From NCBI RefSeq assembly GCF_907165205.1, contig NC_058189.1:40016270-40080269 (forward strand): a DNA stretch of 64,000 nucleotides. The letters run 5' to 3'. How positions within the stretch are numbered: the stretch's first letter is position 1; the number at the start of each line of letters is the position of its first letter. The position numbers were made by a program, and so were the translations under genes. Below, one piece after another: positions 12,313-24,048 of the stretch. The notes under the pieces are model-generated. The model saw only the letters and a list, made by a program, of their open reading frames with translations, ran no database searches and had not been told where the DNA came from. Origin of the DNA: Coccinella septempunctata. Its lineage: Eukaryota > Arthropoda > Insecta > Coleoptera > Coccinellidae.

Positions 12313-12340
<28 letters not shown>
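12313..12340. repeat. (GA)n microsatellite
   Basis: About 14 GA units, followed by a poly-A run and CTTTATTGACCAG. Read on the minus strand this is CTGGTCAATAAAG-polyT-(TC)n, which looks like a LINE 3' end with a microsatellite tail. I could not recognise a LINE body next to it. Confidence 0.8.
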
Positions 12341-12344
<4 letters not shown>

Positions 12345-14029
12345 ACTTTATTGACCAGTCAGTCAAACGGCTATCGACCTAGGTCTTCCAGGCAACGTCT
12401 GAATAATATATAATAATAAAATGCTATAATCTAATATAGTGACCAATTTACGAAATTTTCATTTGAAGCGAATTATTCGATACTGCAATTGCATTCAACA
12501 TCAGATCATTCCATGCAAATAATGGACGCAATTCCGGAGAAAATATGTTGAATTTTTTCATTATCAGGAAAATTTCTGAAGGGCGATCAAGACCTTCCTC
12601 GCTCGAAAACAATAAATATTTTTCTATCGATAAAATGAAGGAAAGATTTGAGTGGCTAAGCACAAAAGTGTCATATTAGATAGATAGATAGATATCTCTC
12701 TATTTTTCATCGACCAACAAGGTATAGAAAACTCATAAAAATTAGTAACATGTATGGAAAATGTGCCCATGTTGACACTCTTAACGAATTATCAAAATTT
12801 TTTTTTGGATAATCGACTATACATATTTGGTATTGCTCATATGTAGTATACATTTTTTCGCATATTTTCAGCATCAATTTGAAAGGAAATGAATGAAAAC
12901 ATTTTCAAAAATTTGGTCTTGCGTACCATCATAAGAGCATATGTTTCCCATGGCATATAACTGAAAATAAAATAAAATTTATTATTGAATTGGTCTTCAA
13001 CCAGTTCGTTTTCCACCTGATTCGTGAAAGTAGGTCTTCGTCCAGCTAGATCGTCTTCTGAAAGTCTTTTATTTAATGAAAAACCTTCTTCTCAAAGTTG
13101 TTAATGGCGCGTTAAAAGTTTTAGCACCGAGCTTTCAACCCATCACATTTTGCAATTAGCACTGCCTCCATATCTTCCTATTTCCAAAGTTGTCTCTTAC
13201 TTCTGTTGCATTGCTGTTAATTCAAAAACAAAGAATATGATTTCACCCTGTGCTATCTTAGGAAAACTTTGAATATGCCATCACAGGCATAAATGTTATA
13301 TATCTTTCAACAAATCGAATAAGGTACTTCCAGTACGACATGACCTCAAAGTTTTCTACTTGAAGCATTGTTACAGGGTTTTCAAAGGGAAGTATTAATA
13401 TCTTTTACACAAAGTTTCGAAGCATCTAAATAATTCGAAAATAAATTAAACAACTTTATTACAACCTGTAAAAAGCACTTATTCATGTGTAACTACGTAC
13501 ACCTTTCAAAAATGCCATGTGGCAAACAACCTTAGCGACCATAAGCTAATACACTTGATAATAACAGACTTTTGTATAGTGTGCCATCATAGTCAGGATG
13601 CCATCATAGGCACACCTAGTTAAAAAACAACAATTTTGAATTTTAAATTTTCAGGTCTAATATTTTTCTTCCCAAAAATTCCTTCAAGCTGTAACAAGAT
13701 TGACTGACAACAAACTCACTCAATTTTCTCATGAAACGTACGACATCAGAGATAAATATCGGCTGTCTGTGTAGGTAGTCTGAGGTCGTTTCTAGATCTT
13801 GTATTGAAATTATGGTTGTACCCATTAATGGTAAACCTTTTCTTGTTCTTGTGCGCAAATACACCACACTCGATTATACAGACCAGGAAGTGTGTCAATT
13901 GCATATTTCTTAAAAAGATCTAGGCACGATCGAGTGAACGCTAGTCATGACTCTAATAGCACGTTTACTCCGTTTCTTTCTATAAAAGTTTTTGTAATTA
14001 AAACAGAATAATCAAACCTAAAGTCGCTT
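12341..14029. other. No recognisable gene
   Basis: AT-rich sequence with a short GATA run at 12678-12693. No convincing coding sequence. Confidence 0.5.
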
Positions 14030-14285
14030 TAATTTTAAAGCTTCCTTTCACGCTACTAAAAATGACGTTGCCACAACTAATACCAATTAATATTACAGAA
14101 ATGGCGAATGTGATTGGAAAATACAGATAGAGTATCAGGAATTGCTATTCAGTATTGACTACCGCTTATTCAAATAGTAAGCTTGATATTCTTGAATCTA
14201 CATTATATCAGACGGTATTGAACATATTGAATGTAAGTAAATTTATATAATGTTTCATCTGAATATAAACGACTTATATGGTTAG
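14030..14285. repeat. Diverged copy of the 39.2-kb foldback-core family
   Basis: This stretch shares an ordered series of blocks with 39330-39550 and 48060-48290. They are GTTGCCACAACTAATA, TTCAAATAGT, a CAGACGGTA block, AACATATT-AATGTAAG, and GTTTCATCTGAAT followed by AAACGACTTATAT. Only one arm is present and it is clearly more diverged than the other two copies. Confidence 0.75.
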
Positions 14286-14400
14286 TTATGTGATACTGGC
14301 GAGCTCAAACAAGAACGAAAACGGTCTATCGCTACTCACCATCGACGTCGTCACGTTCTCCATGGTATACTGAAATTGTAGATTTCTGCCAGTATAAATT

Positions 14401-14437
14401 TGTAATCAACATAGACAAAGTGTCTATGTTGATTACA
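14401..14437. repeat. Perfect 17-bp hairpin
   Basis: TGTAATCAACATAGACA at 14401-14417 is followed by a 3-base loop and its exact reverse complement. It is isolated and does not look like a bacterial-type terminator. Its role is unknown. Confidence 0.8.
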
Positions 14438-16140
14438 AGTAATCAGTAATAGATATGCCTAAGGACTAAGATTTAAGTTTTTTAGTTGTTGTAGTTACTT
14501 AATTATTTTTGACATAGGTATAGAGGTGTATGGTTGAATTCTTGTTATTAAAGATTAAAACTATTTTGTGCTTAGACGTGTTATACTTAATTAAATCGTA
14601 TTTGTAGAAGCATATACCAAACAACAAAGAGGGAAAAAAGCCCTCTGTCAGTTATGTGAAGAAATCGACGAAAGAACTTCCAGGCTTATAGCCAGAATTC
14701 CGAGAAAAAAAGGTAAGTTCATAAAAATCCGATACACGGACATTCCAATCTATCGATCTAAAAATTCAAGCAGTACCAAAACTATGTTTGTGATGTTTCT
14801 ATAAATTCTCCGCCAAAGAATGTAAGTTTTTGGCTGCTTTACATTCCCACCCTGTATAACAAGAAGGAATTGAAAAAAAATACTCTGCGCTTGTGGAATA
14901 CAGACAGGATAATTTGCATCTCGGGGTAAAAACCCATCATCATTTTGAGGTTATAGTAAGTCAAACTCACGCAATTTTTTGTCTGTCGCATTTTCTGCTA
15001 AATTTAGTTTCTAATTGAATACTTATGATAGTTTGATTACATAGAGCCAGAAAGCTGAAATCAGAGTGAGTGAGGACTGCAGCCAATGTGTAGCTTGACT
15101 TCTACAATTTGCGAGCAGGTGGGACAGAACTCATTTCGAGCGTTTGAAGGAGTCCTGGTGTTATCGATTTGTAGCAACCCTCAGTTATCGGTTCGACCCT
15201 TTCAAGATGATATCGGCTTGGAAATTTGATTCATGATATGGGTAGACAAAATAAATAAAAATAGAAGCGACCCGACTGAAAATGAATATTTATAGCTTCC
15301 GAAATGATTTATGGATGAAATTGCAAATTGCCAGCCTTCCTTGATGTTATCAACCTGATAAAACAGGGATGAATCGAAAAATCGAGGTGAATTTCAAGTT
15401 TGGAATGTTAAGGAAAAGACTCGATCATCATCTGGAAAGAATAAGCGAAAATTGTAGTATTCGTTATTTCTGAATTCCTTATTCAAAAATCTTCCTATTG
15501 GAGTAGCTAAAATAATGTTTTCTGTGGTGGTGGACTTCATCAGGAAGGAAATGAATTCTATCAAAGGAAAGCAGAAATGCAAAAATTTAGCTATTTTGTT
15601 TTTTCTATAACTTTGAGTGGATAAACACAGGAAAGCCACCTTTCCGTCCCGGCTCAAGTTCGCTGATTATTATCCATAATCACTGGGTTTCACACATAAT
15701 AGCTAGATTATCCACTTTGGCTTTGACATTACATACACCACCAATTTAGTAATAAAGTCTAATAATTTGAATTATAGGCTTGAAAAATTTTTCAATGATT
15801 TTCGGGGTGTCTTGACAGTTTCATGTGAAACAATGATGGAACAGAAAATCTAATGAATTTGTCATAACCTGCTTCCAAGCCATCGGAGAGGAATATGTAC
15901 TATGCATGATATTACCAAATCAGTAAAACTATTTTGACCAACTTAGTTACAAGAGATCGAGTTCTCCAAATGATCCCTTCTCAGTACACGCTCAACGGTA
16001 TATTCTCAGTTTCGACAGGAATTCTAAGTCTTGGGGCTATATTGAAATACGATCAGCTGCTAATTGAAGGACGCAATAATTCTTAGGATGAAGGAGTTCT
16101 GCTTGTGTGGCTGAAAAAAATTTAAAATTCAGGACAAACA
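14438..16140. other. No recognisable gene
   Basis: The open frame at 15394-15657 (minus) resembles no family I know. No repeats were recognised. Confidence 0.5.
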
Positions 16141-16159
16141 AATGTGTGTACGGTCACCT

Positions 16160-16600
16160 ACAGATTACATATTGTTGCAGGTGCTGGTCGGAACCACCAG
16201 ACCTGCCACCGAGACCATAGATGTCTATTGTGGCATACAAACAAGCACAGAGGACGAAACTTCTCTCTTCATCCCCATCTTCCTAAGGAAAGAGATTTTA
16301 TCAGAGGGGAAATGCTTCTTGAGTACCTTTTGATCTAGCTTGAGCGAACCAAAGTTTTCAAGTCTAACCCTGTCTGCCACCAGGCAGTCACAGAGGATGT
16401 GCTCAATGGTTTCGCCCTCCTCTAGTCGAAGCTCCAAATTAAAAGTTGAAATCTGTTGGGACATCCCAATTTCGAGAGATCAGACCTGTTTTCGAGTTTA
16501 CCTAATTGTATTTATATGCTGCGAGAGATTTGATGGCAGCTTGACTGTCCGTGAGGATTTTCATTGACCTACCCGTTCAAGCCCTGTCAACAAGGTGATG
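16160..16600 (-). pseudogene. LINE RNase H domain (distal part) and C-terminal zinc motif
   Basis: The reverse translation gives ILTDSQAAIKSLAAY near 16560-16520, the second RNase H block with its aspartate. After stops comes EEGETIEHILCDCLVADRVR near 16430-16370, the cysteine/histidine motif that ends RNase H-bearing LINE polymerases. The N-terminal half of the same domain lies at 17560-17690, on the other side of an inserted LINE. Frameshifts and stops show it is dead. The host element is an RNase H-carrying LINE (Jockey, R1, LOA or I group; not resolved). Confidence 0.75.
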
Positions 16601-16844
16601 GGCCCATCGGTTAAATACAAAGATAAGATAAGATAAGATTTATTTAAACGGAACATGCAATAAGTGTCAATGTATACAAAAAACGATGGCACATATAACA
16701 ATCAAAAACGTAATTATATAAACAAAACAACAAATAAAAATTAAGAGGTAGCAAGTCACTCGAAATCATTGTTCTGATAATTACCATCCAAGAATTCTTG
16801 CACAGAATGAAAGGTTCTCGAAGACAAAAATTTTCCTACTTTAA

Positions 16845-17553
<709 letters not shown>

Positions 17554-17559
17554 TTGATT

Positions 17560-17690
17560 TCAAAAGATTTCCGCCTTAAATGCTGTCATCGACCTGCCAA
17601 GATTCCAGAGCCATGTTTGTTTCTGGAACTATTAGTAAACCAACAAGCTCATTGTGAAAAGTGTTCCTTGTGGCAGAGCCAGTCGTTTCT
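17560..17690 (-). pseudogene. LINE RNase H domain (proximal part)
   Basis: The reverse translation gives CWFTNSSRNKHGSGILAG followed in another frame by AFKAEIF. This corresponds to the start of an RNase H domain (usual form WFTDGS, with the first catalytic aspartate replaced by asparagine here) and its KAEIFA block. The continuation (ILTDSQAAI) lies at 16560, beyond the inserted LINE. The sequence upstream to about 17880 may belong to the same element but is unrecognisable. Confidence 0.7.
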
Positions 17691-17883
17691 GCTGGAAAGC
17701 AGAGCACTGAAGGTTATGTCAAGGCTGGTCCTTGTAATTACCATGTCAGTTCTTATGACCAGCACCTCTTCGGTACCCTGTTGAGCTAGGAGCTGAATGA
17801 ACACGAAAATAAGTTTATTACTACTGTTAACGATTAGGTGGTAGTGCTTGTGGGTTGCTAGTATCGCCTCTGCCTGTGTCAAA

Positions 17884-19770
17884 ATGTTAAGGGAAGATAT
17901 ATGTCATATCATCTCCATAGATGTGGTTGGAGTAGAGCGAAATGACCCTGATATCATGAGCTACGACGTTCTCTGCAGTCTCAATCACCTGAACCTAAGT
18001 AAAAACATTATTACCCAAGAAAGTGTGAAAATTCACAATTAAACAATCCAGGTATGGTTTACATACCAAATGGTGAAGAATAACTCGAGTATTTTCATAG
18101 CTAGTGCATATTCCGATTCATTTCACAATCCCTTACTGAATTCGTCAAACTAATTCTGAACACCGACAAAAAGATGAGAGCCTGTTTCGAGATACCTATC
18201 AGAGTGAGTAGGTCACATCAATTTAGCAACACAAACACAGGTTCATTGCCGAATAAGGGTCTTTTGTTAGGTAAATTAGTGCTTGATTAAAACCAAATGA
18301 TAAAACCTCTTGATGGATTGTAGGTCATTATTGTGCTCCGAACTGTATTTACCAGAGAAGTTAATTCATTTAGTATTTCCTTTCGGGTATTTTCCCTGTT
18401 GAAACGTTTTCGTTTTGCGAGTGTCCTCTAATACGGAATTATTAATTTAAGCAAGTTACTTTGATCAACATTGGATTTTACTTGTAGAACATGTTTCCTC
18501 TTAAGTGCATTTGTTAAACACATTTCATGCGAGTCACTTTTCATTAAGGGATTTTAATAGAAGTTTTCAGACCGAAATTGGTAATGTAGTATGGGTATGC
18601 TTCTTTTATTACCGTTGTCTGGAACTAAGTACTTACGATGGTCTATGAGTCGATTTCAATAATCGCATTAAAGGGAAGTATTGCCTCAAGATTCTCCATT
18701 CAAAAACGGCATTCACTAGTTCTCAATTTATGTTTTCAATTTTGTACATAAAGCCTTATATATATTTTTTTTTTAATGGAAGGTAAAAGTCCTCTTGATG
18801 TCACGCCGTCCCTTTTTTTTTCAATTTAGTTGGTTTTTTATGAGAAAGAATGTTGAACTGTAGTATCCATAAAACTCGTTTTCACAATCATTTTTCGACA
18901 GTTTGAAAAAAAAAAAACTGAGAAAAGTAACTTGGTGACATCGGCGATTTAATTCTTTGTATATTGCAAGAATTTTCATAGTGATAACCAAAATTATGCC
19001 GAAATTCAGGAATAACTGAAAATTATTCAGTATTCCTAATATTACATCTCGCGTGGTAATTTCTATTTTTCAACTATATCAGTTCGTAATTCAGGCTATT
19101 GCTCAAAGATGTGGCACATTTCCACATTTAGGGTAGCATACGTAGAGAAATCAATGTCGATCGTCATGATCTCGAATCGTATGTAATCTAGTTCCCCTCA
19201 GATCATGATGTTGCATAATGAGTTTGTCAAAATTGAGGATGGTATAAAAGGTTTATATCATTGTTGACAACACTTATGCTTTCGAAGAAAAATTTTTGGA
19301 ACAAAGGTTTCTAATTCTCCATTATCCTATAGTATGAGTATTCAAAATTGTCGGTAAAATACGCTCTACTTATATAAAAATCAAAAATTATTATTTTTCA
19401 AAAGGAGTAAAAAATTAACACATGTGTAAGTTGGTAATTTACACTCACCGTATCTTTTACGAAACATAGGTTGTATTTATGCATCGTCAATGTGAGGAAA
19501 TAATGATTTTTGTTGACGTTTATTTTCCTAAGAATGAAAATTATATTTCTTAAAAAATAGACACGAGCTCTTATTAAATAGAATGAGGATACACATAACA
19601 TAATCGTGCTGTGAGTAGTGATTGACAGGAACATCAGAGTATGACACTTGTCGAAATTCTGCGGTCATGCGCACAAACTGGTGTACACGGCCAATGAGGA
19701 AGGAGGTTCACCGGTTAGGAAGGCGAATCAACTTAAATAAACTGGTGTTGGGAAAATCTTTTATTTCTTT
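17884..19770. other. No recognisable gene
   Basis: AT-rich stretch with homopolymer runs and no convincing coding similarity. Confidence 0.5.
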
Positions 19771-19771
19771 A

Positions 19772-20280
19772 CAGGCCACTGAGAATAAACTCCTTAGAAT
19801 GGCGATGGATGTACCCTGGTTTATTAGGAACAAACAAATCTACAAGGACTTGGAATGGGAACCAGTAACAGAATTTATGAAGAGAAAGGCGGAAAGGATA
19901 TTCGACAAAGCCAAACAACATCCAAATGAGGAACTACGAAGATTAGTCGACTACGATCCAACAGAAGAAGCTAGAAGGTCAAGAACCTACCACCGAAGAC
20001 CGAGAGATCAGTTGAGGATTTAAATGTAACCAAAGAAGAGCTTAACCTATAAAAGATATAGGCAGCATACAACTATCAACACGACTATGATCGTGTGAGA
20101 GTCCAGAAACCATAAGAGTCAACAGGTTGATAGGCAAAATGCCCGGAACATATGAAGAAGCAGTTAAGGGTTTTTAGTGGGTCTCGAGCTCAAGAGAGTG
20201 AGAATTCTCACACTGTTCCCCTCAGGAGACGGTGTGTTCGTCTGTCTTGCCAATTTTCCCCCTGCTACATCAAAAAAAAA
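19772..20280 (+). mobile_element. 5'-truncated Jockey-like LINE (copy A)
   Basis: The ORF2 C-terminus runs in frame from QATENKLLRMAMDVPWFIRN to HRRPRDQLRI and a stop at 20023, followed by a ~245-bp 3' UTR and a short poly-A at 20271-20280. Protein and 3' UTR match the LINE ending at 42520: CCCGGAACATATGAAGAAGC versus CCCGGAACCAATATTGAAGA, then GTGGGTCTCGAGCTCA in both. Copy A keeps the segment EWEPVTEFMKRKAERIFDK that copy B has lost, so A is useful for reconstructing the family. Confidence 0.85.
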
Positions 20281-21250
20281 TCTTTTATTTCGTTGAGGAG
20301 GTGTTCACTATTTCTGTTCTTCAATATCTCAAGTTTTTCCAAAAGAGTTAGTGTCGAGAAATCATTGTTTTCGTGAATTATGGTCAGTCCCTCAAGTGAA
20401 ACGGATTGTTCGTTATCACGCAAATGGCTGCTCATGGCTGAAACAGGCTTATTCTTGTTCATTGAATCTGATTCCTGCAGCTCTGGTGGTCATACCAATA
20501 TAAATAGCAGGAGAGGGGTCATGGCATAGTTTCGCTTTTTGGGCATTGTTTTTTCTGGGTTTATTATTATCCAGTAGTCTTCCTTAATTTCTATGAGAAC
20601 TGATGCGGATAGTATGCTGCTTTTTTAATACCCCGTATTAAAATTTTTTTCAGTGAGCTCTTAATGAGGCTCAGGTCGTAACCAGCAAGTAGAGACTTCA
20701 GTCAGCAGTTGATGCTATGAAAGTATGGAACAACCACGTAGGTCCTCTTGATAGGTGTATCTGGGTAAATTTTCTTGTTGGTTCGTTTTTCTTTTATGGA
20801 AAGCAAGATGTTGTCGACATCATTATTGGTGGCTATCTTGTAGATGTTACCAAGTTTTTTATTGTATTGAATGTGAAAAAGTTTTGTTTTGTGATAAGTT
20901 CTATTAAGATTATCATTGTTTGGATGTCATCGTGATTGGCTTAAAAGTCCTTTGAAGTCTGACAATTATGCAGAGCATCTTAAATCGGTAACTGGAATGT
21001 TTGTATAGAGATCAACTATGTCGAAAGACATCAAAATATATTCACCGTTCGATTCAGCGTTGACTAGTTCGATTGAAATCTTCACTGACATGGGTGATTT
21101 ATATCCAACCTGATTTGTGAGGATGTGGTTGATGATCTTTGGTATCTTATGAGCTGGTGAACCGACTTTATAAATTTGTAATGCTCTCATTTCATTCTTC
21201 ATTGAAAACAATTTCGCAATCAGTAGCTAATATGAATCTTTCTATAATTT
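20265..21250 (-). pseudogene. Penelope-like element relic (RT plus GIY-YIG)
   Basis: From the right, MRALQIYKVGSPAHKIPKI and IELVN precede YILMSFDIVDLYTNIPV (ends near 20990), the PLE RT palm motif. The thumb region is mostly missing. At about 20500, AIYIGMTTRAAGIRFNE contains the YIG box of a GIY-YIG endonuclease. After a frameshift come SSHLRDNEQSVSLEGLTIIH and TLLEKLEILKNRNSEHLLNE, the usual C-terminal end of PLE endonucleases. The domain order RT then GIY-YIG is that of an EN+ PLE. Its 3' end touches the poly-A of the neighbouring plus-strand LINE. Confidence 0.8.
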
Positions 21251-21539
21251 TCCTTTGGAAATTTTCCAAACATGTTTGTATGGTCTGGGTTATTATTACA
21301 ATGAAATTTGAAATATTTGAATGTATAGTTGTCTTCTGTACTATGTACTACGGAACTATGAATTCGTTTCTTGTATTTATTGTTATGTGTTTGTCCCAAA
21401 GTAGTCCATTTAATATAAAACACCCGTCCGCTTATCGAATCTTTTCCCAATTTCCTCCTCACTTTTTCCTTTGCTGTTGAAAATTGTAACCAAATATTTG
21501 TTGTTCTCCCCTCCACCTCTAAATCTCTACACTTCTCCG

Positions 21540-21745
21540 ATCAGATCTTCAAATATTCCGTTTTATTCATGTTAATGTTCAGTCCTGCCAAACTCTATTG
21601 CACCTTGAGTTTTCTAAACATGTATGCCAAGTCATCTTCATCAGCTGCAACCAGCACTTGGTCATCGGCAAAATATAACGTAGGTATATAAAGTGTTTTA
21701 TCTCCTATTCTCAAACCCGTATTTTCACACTGTTTTTAACATTTC
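21540..21745 (-). pseudogene. LINE RT palm fragment
   Basis: The reverse translation gives CENTGLRIGDKTLYIPTLY followed by FADDQVLVAADEDDLAYMF, then an in-frame stop and LNINMNKTEYLKI. FADDQVLVA with a following KLxxxY...G LxIN..KT segment is the RT active site and flank of an RTE-like insect LINE. Only about 65 residues survive. Confidence 0.75.
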
Positions 21746-21747
21746 CG

Positions 21748-21885
21748 TAGAGATCGATCCAAATATATTTTGAACAGAGTCGGGTACAGACAAGAAGTTG
21801 GAGGAAATCAGAATCTATGAAGGTCTTAGCTAGGGGTGTTGTCTGTCCCCGACTCTATTGAAAATATATTTGAATCGATCCCTTA
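21748..21885. repeat. Inverted repeat, ~43-bp arms
   Basis: CGATCCAAATATATTTTGAA with AGAGTCGGGTACAGACAA on the left is mirrored by TTGTCTGTCCCCGACTCT and ATTGAAAATATATTTGAATC on the right, with a ~45-bp spacer. It looks like an inverted duplication at the 5' edge of the LINE fragment. Confidence 0.75.
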
Positions 21886-23964
21886 GTCCAGTAACTTTGT
21901 CGCCTGAAAGTATGGGGTAGTATGCGTCAAATCCGGTAGTTCTAATTTTTTTGCAGACTTGTTTATGATGTTGTCCTTATGAATAATCCGAGGAATAATC
22001 CAAGTTTGTGACCTCGAGCGCCGAACTCAACCTTGTCAAAAATCGAAGAAACCGAGAAAAAATCGTGCTTTTCCCAAATTTTGGCGATTATCACCCTGAA
22101 GTACTAGTTTTCGAAAAAAATTCTTCAGGACGTTTTTGAAGTAGACTAAATTTGCTAGAATATGATACCAGAAGTGTCCCTGCATTTATCGAATAGTTTT
22201 CGAGATTAAGGCCCTCTTTGCTAGGATCCACTTACACTTAAGCGGTACCGCTTAATGGAAACATAGGGACACCGACAATTGGCAACGCTGTAAAATTATT
22301 AAATTTTTGGTACACTCGACTTACTTGAGGATTTAAAAAGAAGAAATTTCATATCTGTTTCCATGATCTGTCAATATTTCATTTGGTCTGCTGCCCATCA
22401 CGTGAGTGCCGTTTGAACTCAAAATCTACGTAATGTGTCTAATCCCAGAATCTCCCAGTCTCAGCGAGGGTTTGTGTTTTTTATGTAAGGAGACTGAATG
22501 ACGGTGATTTGCACCTAGTGAGGAAAACAGGTGTAAAAACCTTTCTGAGTTGAGTGTTTCTCTCATATAAAATAAATAGACGATTCTTGAAGGGTGTGAA
22601 TGAGTTATATATATGTGCACAGTGCTTGTCAGATAAAATACAACAATCCGAAGTTGATTGAAGCAGCTGTTAACAGTGGAAAATCAAATATTACGCCATC
22701 AAGGCCCACGAGATCCGTCTCTGAGCAGTTCAATTTCAGAACACTGTTGTCCATATGGAGGCAAAATAACCGAAGAGTTCCTTGTGGCAGAAAGGCAAAA
22801 GAGAAGAAGGCAGAAAAACGGAACAATCTCATTACTGCGGAAGAGTTGTCTCTCAGTGCAACATTCTTGAAAGCAGCTGAAATAACGTTGTGATGAATGG
22901 GCTCTTGAAATAAAAGAGCGTATATATGAGTACCCAGATTTGGTAGCCCGTGATGCCCGATATATTTGGTTTTGCCAAACGAAGCTCCACCAGGTACCAC
23001 CAACAGGAAGGTCCAGAGGAAATCGTCAGCATCCCTCTGTTGATGAGACCATGGAAGAGATTTAATCATTTCTGGAAGAGAACGCCACAAGGTCTCAATC
23101 CCAAAATAATTACCAGAGATGCAGCCCCACAACACCTCTTGCAGATGATTTCTTGTGGTTGCACGAAGGGTTATGGGAACGCGTGCAGCTGCAGGAAGGA
23201 AGGATTAAAATGCTTATCAGTCTGCAAGCACTGCAGCGGAGCCTCTTGTGACAATATACCTGATTTTGCAGTAGCGGATATCCCAGAAGGCGACGATCTG
23301 TCCGAAGTCGAAATGTAGGATGACTTGTGGACACAAGAAGTCGAGCATTCATCACCATCCCCCGATGGAGATATGCCATCATACGTCAATCTAGATACGG
23401 ACGAATCTCAACTGGGACCTTCAGAGAGGGCTGAATTAATAAATTTTTTTGATTTTTGACATAAATTTATTCCGTAACGAATAAAGTTATCAATTTTTGT
23501 TGTAATTATCTTTTTCACTTCTTTATTCGTAGCTTAGTTTAAACATCATGGTTCACACTTTTCATTCTTTTTCTTCAACATCCCATCATGAAAGTACAGG
23601 GCTCCAGTAGTATAATCAGGGTCAAAATTCATTCAAAACGAAATTCTAAAAAGATAATGAACTTTGAAAGGCTTAATCTCGGAAAGTATTGAGTCTACTA
23701 AGACAGTTCTGGTATCATAATATGGAAAATTTTGTCAACTTTAAAAACTTCCTGTTTTTCCAAAAATTAGTCCTTTAGGGTGATAATCACCAAAATTTAA
23801 AAAAAACACAATGTTTTCGCGGTTTTTTCGATTTTTGACAAAGTTGCGTTCGGCGCTCGAGGTCACAAACTTGGATTATTCATTAAGCCAACATTATGAA
23901 CAAGTCTGCAAAAAATCAGAACTACCGGATTTCACGCATGCTGTGATGTATAAAGTTACTGGAC
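21886..23964. mobile_element. TA-flanked element with ~300-bp inverted ends
   Basis: The left end GTCCAGTAACTTT and right end AAAGTTACTGGAC are flanked by TA (21884-21885, 23965-23966). The inverted ends run to about 22213 and 23668 and share ATCCGGTAGTTCT, CCAAGTTTGTGACCTCGAGC and GGTGATAATCACC-like blocks. The interior carries a broken plus-strand frame with a CXC-type cysteine-rich domain and no recognisable transposase. The TA duplication suggests Tc1/mariner-type mobilisation, but the family is not identified. Confidence 0.75.
22950..23318 (+). pseudogene. CXC cysteine-rich domain protein, fragment
   Basis: The segment NPKIITRDAAPQHLLQMISC, then GCTKGYGNACSCRKEGLKC and CKHCSGASCDN, forms a run of nine cysteines (CxC, CxCxxxxxxC, CxxC, C). 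This resembles the CXC/Tesmin-like C-terminal domain of a repetitive protein family seen in many arthropods. After the stop at 23318 the same frame continues with an acidic stretch (SPSPDGDMPSYVNLDTDES) to about 23455, so the stop may be a late mutation. Upstream, 22600-22940 is broken by stops. The start shown is simply the first ATG of the open frame. The function is unknown. Confidence 0.6.
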
Positions 23965-24048
23965 TACCTACAGAAATGCTACACAAAGTTTAGCATTCGT
24001 GAGTGTACTGTTTATTCCGATGTTTTGCATTGTTTCCCAGAGTCTATA

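Noticed and set aside
12000..12354. Two overlapping 102-104-residue frames as a possible gene
   Set aside because: No recognised domain, no supported start. One runs into the GA microsatellite and the two overlap in different phases.
22629..23135. 168-residue minus-strand frame
   Set aside because: It is the antisense shadow of the plus-strand sequence leading to the CXC domain. Its cysteine, histidine and motif content matches nothing known.
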